From Paraburkholderia hiiakae (GTDB lineage: Bacteria; Pseudomonadota; Gammaproteobacteria; Burkholderiales; Burkholderiaceae), in contig NZ_CAJHCQ010000005.1 in the NCBI RefSeq assembly GCF_904848665.1, forward strand, positions 369,557 to 433,556: a stretch of 64,000 bases of DNA, in the 5' to 3' direction. The translations under genes and the position numbers were made by a program. The notes below the pieces were generated by a model that worked only from the letters and a program-made list of their open reading frames with translations, had not been told where the DNA came from and did not search any database. This document shows, in pieces, positions 44,430-53,992 of the stretch (position 1 is the stretch's first letter; every line of letters begins with the position of its first letter).

Positions 44430-47400
44430 ATGCAAAAAATCGATCTAGAAGGTCTGTCTAACCACACCAAAGGCATGCCCGATAGCTGGCATATCGACGC
44501 CGCTGGGAAATCAAGTCCGGAAGTCTTTCAAAAGCGTTTTGGGTTGCCCAGAAGTATGCGCAACGATAAGTCAATCTTATCCGCTGCGTATTCACGCGAG
44601 ACGCGTTTGACTCAGTTCGTCGGCTGTTTGCTGCACTATCGGAACTTGAGTTTGCCATTCATGCTTGTGGGGGATCGGCATACGAGCCCTGAAGCGCATG
44701 CAATGGCACGGTACGACGAGGGCTGGCATTTGCGCAACGAGCAGGATCTAACCGAAGTAGTCAAGCTCGAAGACGGCGACTTGCAGCAGAAGCTCAGCGC
44801 GCTACTGGCCGTGCGACGTGATAAGCGATTTAGGCTGCATCAAGTAAAGATCCAAGCCTTGGCTAATCGAACGGACTCGTCAATGGATCGGGCATTCGAG
44901 GTCATGTGCAAGTGCGCGATGGAGACTTGGCTACGAGCGCGCAACGACCTGGCTAGTTGGGACCAAATCGACAACGAACGAAGGGAATGCCTCGCGGAGG
45001 TCGCTTTTGCCGGCTTTACGTTCTTCGGCAAGCCGGCGCTCGAGGATATAGGCGCTATCGAGCCCGGCGTATTCGAATACTACCGTACTTTTTGTGGGCT
45101 CGGTCACGGGAGTAATGGTCTGAAATCTACCGCGCATACTTCGTCAATTTTGATAGATGTGCCGACGCAGGATGCTGTGCCGACCGAGCCTCTGAGCTCC
45201 GTCTACTCTGATGCGGGGGGGGGCGCCGCACTAAACGGTTCTCAATACAATGAACAAGTCCGTGTTCCGACGACGGAGACATTGAACGCAGAGCCACGCG
45301 ACGATTCCGCGCGAATCGAAAATCTGGTTCAACCGGTTGTCGTTGCCTCAAATGGCACATCCATTGATCCATTGCCTCTTCCTACCTCACTTGACGAGCT
45401 CTACTCGTTGATTATCGAGATCGGTCAGCATGCTTTAGCCGATCTTGATACCGCATTTTCTGCCGGACAAAGCATTCGAGGCCTGCTCGACCGACATCTA
45501 CAGCACCTCATCGATCTACGCAGTCGTATGACAGACGAGGAAGCCCTCCGGTTGATTGATCGCTATTGTAATCAAGTCCTTCAACTGGTCGAGGTCCTAG
45601 CGTTCGAAGAGAGCGAGCAGCGTGACCTTGTGCCAGTGCTTCGGGCCGCGTGGAAAGCAGCTGTCATTTCCGCTTTGGAAGATGGCCGGCCCAAAGCCTG
45701 GTTTGAGGTGAATCTAAACGAGCGTCAGCAGATGCCGGAGCTTGTCGATCGCTTCAATGCAGAGCGAACACGCATAGCCGTCGCCACAGGCGAGATCGAG
45801 GAGATTCGGAATCAGCTCGTCGACGCTAAATTTACAGCGCGTGCCGCATTAAAGGCAAAGGAGACGCAAAAATCAAACGAAATCAATAGCGCGAATCAGG
45901 AGCTAGAGACAATTCGCGTCGAAGTTGCACACTATCTAGTGCCCGAAGGGCGCTCCTTAGATGATCTAATGGAAGGTGGTCAACTCTCTGGGGATATTGA
46001 GATTGATGTCGCCGAACTCCAGCCGCAAGCGCTCATTGATCTTCAGGCCGTTTTGTTTGAGCCGAGTCCTGGCGAACAGAGTCCAGCGTACTCGTCGTCT
46101 GAGGGGAACCCGGCGCAGTCAACTTCCGCTCATCAACGTGCTGAGCTGTTTGATACAAATGCTACGGATGACGCCATATCCCAGAAGGGCCACGCTGCCG
46201 ATTCGAATCTTCCCATTGAAAGCGAACTGAACCTTGAAGAGGATCCGGCAGAGGCCGTCCTTTCTGACTCGCCTGCGGAAAGTTCGGTTGCATCGGAGGA
46301 CGAGCTTGCATCACCGCCGCAAAGTACTAGCCTGCCCGAGCCGTCGGAAGCGATAGGTGCTCCTGAGACTGTCGAGGAGCCTGTTGATGCCCTAGAAGAT
46401 CGGGAGGGTGTTGTCGCGAGCTCGAATGTTGATCAGGCGCTCAAGCATTTGCATTGGACAGAGTCCGCGGAAGAGGCGCAACAGGCGTTTCGCATCGCCT
46501 ATGACCAATACTCTCAAGTGCCTCGCTACGTGGTCGAGTCCGTGGCCCTTCATTGGATTGCGGCGGGCCACATAAACGTTGCCGCGCAGATTTTGCGCGA
46601 CGCGAGCGATTCGACTTTGGTAGCTGATCGTGTATTGGACGCCGGACTTTTGCGCTCCGCATTCTACGGAATGAATCTTTGGCCGAAAGACCGCGAAGCG
46701 TTGAGTTTCACGCAGCGCGATCTCAACTTGCTAAACCACAAAGATCTAGAAGATCAACTCGAGCGCAAGCCCACCGGTAAGATTGTGCCCTATCTTCTGG
46801 TTTGCGCAACTCTGCAGCCGGCGCTGTTCGCGGGTGGACAGACTCAGGCGGCGACCTTCCTGCGCCTTGCGGCGGACCACTTCGATGGTCATCTGAGTCG
46901 GTTGATTTCTGGCATAGCCGACTTCTCCCTTCGCGGTGGTCGAGTCGACCTCGATTTGCTTCGGAACGAGCAGGCGCAAGACACTAGGCTGGCGGCTGAC
47001 CGACTGATTGACCAAGTGAACGCCTGGGTGGACGTCAATCAGCAGCGTACGAATCGGTGGCATATCCTCCGGCAAGCGTTGAGGAACTGTATCAAGCGGC
47101 CCGAACTGTCGGATGCAATTAATGCAATTAAGGACGGAGAAAATGGCAATGCGGCTGCAGTACAGCTGTTCGTCCAGACCTTCTCATCGCACACCGAGTC
47201 TCGACGTCTTTTGGATGAACTCGTCGTCGAGCTTCGCGCCGATGCACCGGTAACCGATCGCATAGACAGTCCGGCCTATGTTACGTTCTGCCATCAAATG
47301 GACGGTCTTGTATCCATCGCAAACGCGTGGATGATAGAAGTGGCGCCGGTCGACGTACGACCGAAGGATGTGGAAGATTTTCTTCAGAGGTTCCGCACAT

Positions 47401-50400
47401 TGCTCGAGCGCTCAATCCACGCGCTCGAAAATCATCCGGGTTACGCTGACCTTGAGCATCGAGCAGGCAGCGTCATCTTGTTGAAGTGCCTGCGGCGCCT
47501 ACAAAACAGGATTAAAACGGAAACTCACGATGCCTGGCGCTTCGACTTAACCGACGCCGCGTTCCGTCTGCCCGAAACGCTGGCGCGCTTGGACATGGGT
47601 AACGCGGGGGTAGACCTGAGACTCGAATGGTTTGCAATGCGCCTCGCGTCCCAGAGCTGGCTTGCCGATATGCTTTCGCTCTCCAAGCGCCAGAACGCAC
47701 ATTGGGTCCGACTTTTGGTGCTACGGCAACTCGACGCAGAGGGTGAGTCGTATGCCGGAGAGATTGACGCTGCAAGTAACGATATCGCCGGTGTTCGGGC
47801 GGCGATCAAAAAGGACATTGAGAGATTCCGTAACCTGTCGTTGCAGGCAACGTCGGTCGATCTCATAGGCGAGGGAGAGCATCTCGCAAACGTTGATCAG
47901 GTGGCAGAGTTGCTCGAGGCTTTGTCTGATCGTAGGCCTTATGTCGATGTCTCGGACATTGAACAGGAGGTGCAGCAACGAGTACGTTCGCTTGACAAAC
48001 TTCTGAATGGCACCGCGGCGGGACTCGAAGATGAACTGAACCGTGAGCTGTTGAGCATTCGTGTCAAACTCGGACAGGACGCCGTTCCGGATGGATGGGA
48101 AAAAAGGGCTCGTCAAGCGTTGGAGAAGCGCAGTCTCTCCTTGGTTCGCGAACTGATCAACCAGTTGAAGGAGCACAGTGAGCGCAACGCGCGTCTGGTT
48201 GAGACCTTTTTGTTTGACAACGCACAATTGACGGCTTTTCTGCAGGTTGAAGGCGCGCTAGCGAATCTGTTGCACGAACATCCAAATCCCCGAGAAGCAG
48301 GCGAAAGAGTCATTTCAGAGGCTCCGGGCGGTCTCGACTATGCCGCTTTTAAAGCAAACTTCAAGGATGCGATCGGGATATTGCTCGAGTGGCGGAGTAA
48401 AGGAAAAAATCGAAAAAGTAAGCTTGAACGGCAGACATACGATGGCATTGTCACCCTTTTGCGCTTCTTGGGCCTAGACGTGCCGGGTAGTGCAAAAGAT
48501 GACGCCTTGAACAGTTGCGAGTACACGCCGACTGGTGATTTCCGCCGATTAAAAGTGCGCGTCTCACGTCCGACGCTTCCAAAAGGATTCCCGCTATTTG
48601 GTGGTGATATCGGCTCTGCTCAGCCTCTGGACATTGTGTTTGTTCAGGGCGACTGGAGCCAGGCGGGACTTGTGGATCTTGTGGAGCGACACGGCCAACC
48701 GGATCGTTCGATCTTGATGGTCGGGCACCCGTTGACACTGGATGAACGCAAAGCCTTCGCGACTTTCTGCCGAGACCGGAAATGTACGATTTTCCTTCTC
48801 GATCCAGTCGTACTCTCATACGTAGCGACTTCCCGACACCAGCAGTCTACCTTGGAGACATTCCTTCGGGTCAGCGCTGCATGGACGTTCTACAACCCTT
48901 ACACGAAAGGGGATGCCCGGCTTCCTGCTCCCCCGGAGATGCGTTTTGGTCGCGAAAGCAATATTGCCTCTCTTGTTGAGCCTCGTGGTGCGGCATTGGT
49001 TTATGGCGGACGGCAGTTAGGCAAGACCACGTTGCTTAACGCAGCGGTGCAAGAGTTCAAGAAGCGCGATCCTAAGCACAACCACGCGTACTACATGCCG
49101 ATGGACGGAGTATTCCAGCATGTGGTGGAGCGAGGCATCAACGTTAAGCGGCGCCTATTCGACCAGTTAGTACTCAAGCTCGTGGATGACAAGGTATTGG
49201 CGAACATTCCTGGGAGCTCCCAGTCCGATCCCGAAGAGCGCCTCCGACAAGAGTTCTTGCGACCCGGAGACACGAAAGTACTCTTCTGCTTGGACGAAAT
49301 CGACTCGGTCTTGAACAAGGACGCTGCGACAAACTTCGAACTGGTTCGCTCATTGAAGGCTCTGGTCAACGACCCGCATCATCGGTTCCGGGTTGTTTTC
49401 GCTGGCCTGAACAACGTGAACCGATTCCGGACATATCCCAACGTGCCTCTGGAACAGCTCGGCAGCCCGCTTGAGGTCGGAATACTGTCGTCGCAGGACG
49501 CTCGGAACCTAATTTTGCAGCCCCTCACCGCACTCGGCTACCGGTTCCAGGAGCCTGAGCTGGTCGATCGCATTATGGCGTTCACGAATTGCCATCCAAG
49601 TCTGCTGCACATTTTTTGTAGTGAACTGGTTGAACAACTCGGTCGGGATAGAAGCCGGGCCGATGGTGTTCGTCCAATCCTCCAGACTGATATTGAGAAT
49701 GTCGAAAACAATTCGGATGTTCGTCGTCTTTCTGGCGAACGCTTCGATATGACTCTCAATCTTGATAAGCGTTACACCGTCGCAGTTTACGGACTGATCG
49801 CCGACTACGATAAGAGCCTCGCAAAATTCACTGTAAGCAAGGCACTCGAGATAGCTCGTGCATGGGTTCCCGAAGAGTTCGAACAGATGAGCGAGTCGGG
49901 TTTCGAGATCATCCTACAGGAACTCGTCGGCCTTGGCGTGCTGCGCGTCGATGACAAAGCCAAGCGACTGTACGCGTTGCGGAATCAGTCAATCCTTCAA
50001 CTTCTTGGTTCTAAGGACGACATAGAGCACAAGCTGCAGCAGGCTATCACGGGCCTTAAGAACCACGAACAGGACGTTTTAACGTGCCACGCTACGGGCT
50101 CGCAAACAGATAAGGTTCCTTCGCCTCTTTCCTTGCTAGACGAGCGAATGATCTTGTCGGCGAAGCCGCCCGAAGGAGCGCCGATGTATTCGGTGTCACT
50201 TGTGATGGGCTCCCCAGCGCTAGGTCTAACGGTGCCGGCGATGCAAGACGGGTTCAATGCGATAAACGAGTTTCAGTCCGGAGCGGCTCTGGCGAAATAT
50301 GAAACGCAAGTCGTAAAAGACGCCGCTACCGTAGACCTACGGAAGTTTGCAGAACGCATTCATACGGCAATCGATTCGTGGGCGTCGGTTACCCCAGCTG

Positions 50401-51164
50401 TTGTCCTCATTTCCCTTGAGGAGTGCGCGATCGACCGCATCGTCGACCTTATCAGCATCGCAAATGAGAAGGCCGCAAAAGCGACTCGTCTGAAGCACCC
50501 GCTGCGGGTCGTGTTCCTCCTGGGCCCGAAGGCAATGTGGAATTGGTACTCGCATTCTTGGCTTACGTTGGGACCCGATGAGATCGGCGGAAGAGTCGAC
50601 CTGCGTCGCTGGACGTCACAAGCTTGCGAAAGCTTACTTGAGCAGCAAGGGATGTCTTCGACTACCGAACAAGGTGAAGCGCTCAGAGCGGCGACAGAGG
50701 GTTGGCACGAACAAATGATCAACTTTATCGGCCTGCGCAAGCGGAAGGAATCGGCATCAAGCCTTTCAGACCTGTCAAAAACCTTCGTCAAAGTAAGTGA
50801 TCTGGCGGCTAAGGACTTCGACAAGTTTATGTCATCGGTCGGAATGAATTGCCAGCCGTGGTCGCTTCGCATCGGTGTGAAACTTCAGGAATTCGATCTG
50901 CTCTCCAGTTTCTCGCGTGCCGACCTTGAGACCGCAATCGGAATGCTCGGTGACGAGGATCCGGATTTAGCGTTGACTCCAGATCAGTCTGAGGCGGTGA
51001 TTCGCTGGTGGACTGCTCTGCGAGTAGTTGAAGTAAACACCTTGCAGCAATCAAGAGATGCGGATCGAGAAGGAGCGGTCACTTACGCTTTTGTTCCCTC
51101 AGTTCAACGCGCAATCACCGAGTACCGCGTGAGGGCGGATGGAGCGAAAGAGGCACAAGCGTGA
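44430..51164 (+). CDS. giant STAND/AAA-type P-loop NTPase of the DISARM-like operon
   Basis: 2244 residues from the ATG at 44430 (MQKIDLEGLSNHTKGMPDSW), chosen because GGGAG lies 8 nt upstream; the frame also has an ATG at 44346. Layout: a globular N domain (about 1-260); helices and a coiled coil (about 430-510); an acidic Ser/Pro/Glu-rich linker (about 540-690); a long helical, solenoid-like region (about 690-1320); an alpha/beta domain; then the NTPase. Walker A is VYGGRQLGKTTLLN (Gly 1526), Walker B KVLFCLDEIDSV (about 1617-1628), followed by RVVFAGLNNVNRF. A winged-helix-like segment (about 1790-1870) and a C-terminal domain follow. I infer a phage sensor or scaffold. No known DISARM subunit matches it. 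Confidence 0.85.
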   Translation: MQKIDLEGLSNHTKGMPDSWHIDAAGKSSPEVFQKRFGLPRSMRNDKSILSAAYSRETRLTQFVGCLLHYRNLSLPFMLVGDRHTSPEAHAMARYDEGWHLRNEQDLTEVVKLEDGDLQQKLSALLAVRRDKRFRLHQVKIQALANRTDSSMDRAFEVMCKCAMETWLRARNDLASWDQIDNERRECLAEVAFAGFTFFGKPALEDIGAIEPGVFEYYRTFCGLGHGSNGLKSTAHTSSILIDVPTQDAVPTEPLSSVYSDAGGGAALNGSQYNEQVRVPTTETLNAEPRDDSARIENLVQPVVVASNGTSIDPLPLPTSLDELYSLIIEIGQHALADLDTAFSAGQSIRGLLDRHLQHLIDLRSRMTDEEALRLIDRYCNQVLQLVEVLAFEESEQRDLVPVLRAAWKAAVISALEDGRPKAWFEVNLNERQQMPELVDRFNAERTRIAVATGEIEEIRNQLVDAKFTARAALKAKETQKSNEINSANQELETIRVEVAHYLVPEGRSLDDLMEGGQLSGDIEIDVAELQPQALIDLQAVLFEPSPGEQSPAYSSSEGNPAQSTSAHQRAELFDTNATDDAISQKGHAADSNLPIESELNLEEDPAEAVLSDSPAESSVASEDELASPPQSTSLPEPSEAIGAPETVEEPVDALEDREGVVASSNVDQALKHLHWTESAEEAQQAFRIAYDQYSQVPRYVVESVALHWIAAGHINVAAQILRDASDSTLVADRVLDAGLLRSAFYGMNLWPKDREALSFTQRDLNLLNHKDLEDQLERKPTGKIVPYLLVCATLQPALFAGGQTQAATFLRLAADHFDGHLSRLISGIADFSLRGGRVDLDLLRNEQAQDTRLAADRLIDQVNAWVDVNQQRTNRWHILRQALRNCIKRPELSDAINAIKDGENGNAAAVQLFVQTFSSHTESRRLLDELVVELRADAPVTDRIDSPAYVTFCHQMDGLVSIANAWMIEVAPVDVRPKDVEDFLQRFRTLLERSIHALENHPGYADLEHRAGSVILLKCLRRLQNRIKTETHDAWRFDLTDAAFRLPETLARLDMGNAGVDLRLEWFAMRLASQSWLADMLSLSKRQNAHWVRLLVLRQLDAEGESYAGEIDAASNDIAGVRAAIKKDIERFRNLSLQATSVDLIGEGEHLANVDQVAELLEALSDRRPYVDVSDIEQEVQQRVRSLDKLLNGTAAGLEDELNRELLSIRVKLGQDAVPDGWEKRARQALEKRSLSLVRELINQLKEHSERNARLVETFLFDNAQLTAFLQVEGALANLLHEHPNPREAGERVISEAPGGLDYAAFKANFKDAIGILLEWRSKGKNRKSKLERQTYDGIVTLLRFLGLDVPGSAKDDALNSCEYTPTGDFRRLKVRVSRPTLPKGFPLFGGDIGSAQPLDIVFVQGDWSQAGLVDLVERHGQPDRSILMVGHPLTLDERKAFATFCRDRKCTIFLLDPVVLSYVATSRHQQSTLETFLRVSAAWTFYNPYTKGDARLPAPPEMRFGRESNIASLVEPRGAALVYGGRQLGKTTLLNAAVQEFKKRDPKHNHAYYMPMDGVFQHVVERGINVKRRLFDQLVLKLVDDKVLANIPGSSQSDPEERLRQEFLRPGDTKVLFCLDEIDSVLNKDAATNFELVRSLKALVNDPHHRFRVVFAGLNNVNRFRTYPNVPLEQLGSPLEVGILSSQDARNLILQPLTALGYRFQEPELVDRIMAFTNCHPSLLHIFCSELVEQLGRDRSRADGVRPILQTDIENVENNSDVRRLSGERFDMTLNLDKRYTVAVYGLIADYDKSLAKFTVSKALEIARAWVPEEFEQMSESGFEIILQELVGLGVLRVDDKAKRLYALRNQSILQLLGSKDDIEHKLQQAITGLKNHEQDVLTCHATGSQTDKVPSPLSLLDERMILSAKPPEGAPMYSVSLVMGSPALGLTVPAMQDGFNAINEFQSGAALAKYETQVVKDAATVDLRKFAERIHTAIDSWASVTPAVVLISLEECAIDRIVDLISIANEKAAKATRLKHPLRVVFLLGPKAMWNWYSHSWLTLGPDEIGGRVDLRRWTSQACESLLEQQGMSSTTEQGEALRAATEGWHEQMINFIGLRKRKESASSLSDLSKTFVKVSDLAAKDFDKFMSSVGMNCQPWSLRIGVKLQEFDLLSSFSRADLETAIGMLGDEDPDLALTPDQSEAVIRWWTALRVVEVNTLQQSRDADREGAVTYAFVPSVQRAITEYRVRADGAKEAQA

Positions 51165-53965
51165 ACCTCCCGGGAGCTCTCGTCCAAGGTGCATCTGAGT
51201 CTTGGCTTGATCTCGTGGAGCAGTCATGGCCTGCTGTTACGGCGTCAGACTTGCTGCGAGGAAACGCTGAGATTTGGAAGCATGATGGTTTAAATGTGCC
51301 GAAGCATGAGGAAGCCGTGGCGCTCGCCATGATGGGCCGCCTTGTCCGATTTGGGCAGTCAGTCCGAATCAGCTTGCCAATAGGACAAGGTTCCCTTCTG
51401 TCGCAGGTCGCCTTTTACCTCCATCGTTTGCGCCTGGATGCCGCAGGAGGACTACTTCGCTCCACCTGGTTGAACCCCGTATCAATTGAACATCGCGGCG
51501 ATCTCGTTGTCTTCGGTCGCTCAAGAAATATGCTGCGCGCGTTCAGCACGTCTGCGGTTATGCGGCCGCAGTTCGTCAGCGCCAACGCTCCGGTGGAGCC
51601 CTCCGTCCTTCAACGCACGTTATTGGTGAGCGGGCAGGACGATTTGTTGGAGGTGCTAGAGCTTCTCGTCAGGAACGCGAGGCCCTTTGCAATCGTAGTA
51701 GACGCGAGCCCGCACGGCTGTCACGAGAACGCACTTAGCCTCATTAAGGTGCTCCCTGAGTATTTCGAAAGCGTTCCCGTCGTTGTATTGACTTGCACGG
51801 GTCAAGTCGTCCTGGACGCAGCGCCCATGCATGCTTGGAACACTCGATTGTCGGATGTCGCGACCCTGAGGGGCAGTAAAACCCAAGCTTCGGCATCGTA
51901 TTCAGCGATCGAAGTCGTAGCTGCTCGAGATCCGGCTATGGACGCGTTCGTGGCGAAGCTTGGTTTTATGGTTTGGAACTTAAAGCGCAAGCTCGAAGAG
52001 ACGGGAGGGGTTTCTCAAGAATTCCACGCGCTGTTGGCCGCTGAACGTGCACTGCGCTGCCTGAATGTTCCTTTTTCTGCGCATGAAGCGGGCATGCTGC
52101 GTCACGCTCGTGGCGGTCGATTCCCGATTCGTACGATCGACTCATGGCTTGACCTTGCGGCGCGTTTGAAAGGCCGTCGGGGAGATGTGCAGGAGCTTCA
52201 CGCGCAGATAATGGCGATAGTGCGTCGGATGATCGACGATCTTAGAGAGGCAATTCCCGGTCGTGCCGAAGCCATCGTTAAGCTTTGCGGTGAAGCGCTT
52301 ACTCGGCGGGAAAAAGTGTCGGTCATGGTGGGCAACCGACGCGACGCTGAAATTCTCACGAACTTCCTCGAAGGTCGGTTGGGGCTGGACATCGTCGATT
52401 GGTTGACCGTTTCTCCAATGGACGGGACTGGCGCCGTTGCTCCCGACAGTCAAGAACTGGTTGTGTACGCAGGAGTGTTATATCCGTCACGGATACATTG
52501 GCTGGGGCTGCATGCAAGGAAGAAGATCGTTCTCTGTCATCCTTTCGAGCAGGAGAGGATTCGCTCCCACGTAACCACGTGGTGGCAGCAACACGCGATG
52601 CCCAGCGCTCCCAAAGGGGACAAATACCGTCTCTGGGGCTTGCGTTGGCCGGCCGGCGCTTTTCTCCAGGACGAACTTACGGATGGCGCGTTGCAGTCAA
52701 ACGAAAGCGTGAGCTATAACGAGCTAGATATTGAGGGTATTTACCCTGTAAGGCCGCGGGTGGCTCAACTCGATGCGTTTCGCGGCTACGACGACTGGCT
52801 CGACACGCTATTGAAGGAGCCATCGCCCATACAAAGAATCGATGAGCCTGCTCACGAGCCAACGCGCAGCATAGTTGTTGTTCAATTCGACGGGCAGTCG
52901 GATTCGGTTCGATGTGGCGCGAACCAGCAAATCATGCGAATGCGCGGTGACGATTTGGAACTATGCACAGCGCGAGACCTTAACGTGGGGGACGAGGTCG
53001 TCATCCTCGCGATGAGCAAGGAGCGAGTTGCCACGCAGCACGACCTGTTCGATATGTTCGTGGAGAACAGTCACGGGCTCCAGCAAACGTTGCGGATTGC
53101 GCAGAAGTGGCAGACCTACGTCGACGCGGGATTGCAGACGTTCGAAGGCTCCGTTGTCGAGTTGAATAAGTATCTCAAGGGGAAACGGGTCAACGTCCAC
53201 AACAGCACGGTGCAGAACTGGGCACACGGGGGCGTAATTGGGCCTCAAGATTTGTCGGCGATACGTGCACTCGCTGAGCTCGCCAAGACAGCAAATGCCA
53301 AACAAATGGCGGACATGGTCGGAAATGCGATTGCTGTCATTCGAGCGGAACATCGGCGCATCGGAACTGATTTGCGGCGTGCAATCGCAGTATCCCGTGC
53401 GAGAGACGTATCAGCGGTTCAAATCGGAAGCCGTTCTTTTTCTCGGGATGTCTTCGACGCTCTCGTACAAGTGGCGAAGGTAACAAGTGTCGAGCGACCG
53501 CCACACGAGAAAGTTACGGCGAGTTCGAAGACAATTCAGGACGTGGCGATGGAATTCGCGATGCTGCATCCTCGAAAAGTGATTTTTACGACAGGGTGTG
53601 ATCGCGGAATGCGAACCTCAGAATTTACAAACATTAAGGCGTTCACTGAGGTCCTTAAGGTCCTGGTGGAAGGTTTCTATCCCATGTACGCGGACCATTC
53701 GAAATCACTCCAGGAAGTTGAGGACATGCTTGCGACCATACCGGCGTCCTACGCGGGCGGCATGTCCGACGTGACCAAAGGCAAGCACGAGCAGCACTAT
53801 TTTCGTTTCTACGAGGGTGAGAAGATTGATATCTCGCGCCATATAAGACTCGGGCGGGCGTTTGATCCGAGGTATACCATGCGAGTCCACTTCCACTGGG
53901 ACGCCTTGCGCGGGAAGATTGTTGTACATCACGCCGGCGAGCATCTACCGACGCTCAGTAACTGA
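51161..53965 (+). CDS. large uncharacterised DISARM-operon protein, DrmE-like in size and position
   Basis: 934 residues from a GTG that overlaps the NTPase stop (GTGA), with AGAGG upstream, so translation is coupled. The first 550 residues read like a degenerate helicase- or nuclease-fold pair (LPIGQGSLLSQVAFYLHRLR; FAIVVDASPHGCHENALSLI; KVSVMVGNRRDAEILTNFLE) without an intact Walker A. After residue 590 comes RMRGDDLELCTARDLNVGDE, a helical part, and a C-terminal domain with TGCDRGMRTSEFTN and YFRFYEGEKIDISRHIRLG. In class 2 DISARM, drmE precedes drmA. The likeness is positional and by overall layout; I cannot confirm homology. Confidence 0.7.
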   Translation: MNLPGALVQGASESWLDLVEQSWPAVTASDLLRGNAEIWKHDGLNVPKHEEAVALAMMGRLVRFGQSVRISLPIGQGSLLSQVAFYLHRLRLDAAGGLLRSTWLNPVSIEHRGDLVVFGRSRNMLRAFSTSAVMRPQFVSANAPVEPSVLQRTLLVSGQDDLLEVLELLVRNARPFAIVVDASPHGCHENALSLIKVLPEYFESVPVVVLTCTGQVVLDAAPMHAWNTRLSDVATLRGSKTQASASYSAIEVVAARDPAMDAFVAKLGFMVWNLKRKLEETGGVSQEFHALLAAERALRCLNVPFSAHEAGMLRHARGGRFPIRTIDSWLDLAARLKGRRGDVQELHAQIMAIVRRMIDDLREAIPGRAEAIVKLCGEALTRREKVSVMVGNRRDAEILTNFLEGRLGLDIVDWLTVSPMDGTGAVAPDSQELVVYAGVLYPSRIHWLGLHARKKIVLCHPFEQERIRSHVTTWWQQHAMPSAPKGDKYRLWGLRWPAGAFLQDELTDGALQSNESVSYNELDIEGIYPVRPRVAQLDAFRGYDDWLDTLLKEPSPIQRIDEPAHEPTRSIVVVQFDGQSDSVRCGANQQIMRMRGDDLELCTARDLNVGDEVVILAMSKERVATQHDLFDMFVENSHGLQQTLRIAQKWQTYVDAGLQTFEGSVVELNKYLKGKRVNVHNSTVQNWAHGGVIGPQDLSAIRALAELAKTANAKQMADMVGNAIAVIRAEHRRIGTDLRRAIAVSRARDVSAVQIGSRSFSRDVFDALVQVAKVTSVERPPHEKVTASSKTIQDVAMEFAMLHPRKVIFTTGCDRGMRTSEFTNIKAFTEVLKVLVEGFYPMYADHSKSLQEVEDMLATIPASYAGGMSDVTKGKHEQHYFRFYEGEKIDISRHIRLGRAFDPRYTMRVHFHWDALRGKIVVHHAGEHLPTLSN

Positions 53966-53992
53966 TACGAGCACTACGGAGCAAGAACAAAG

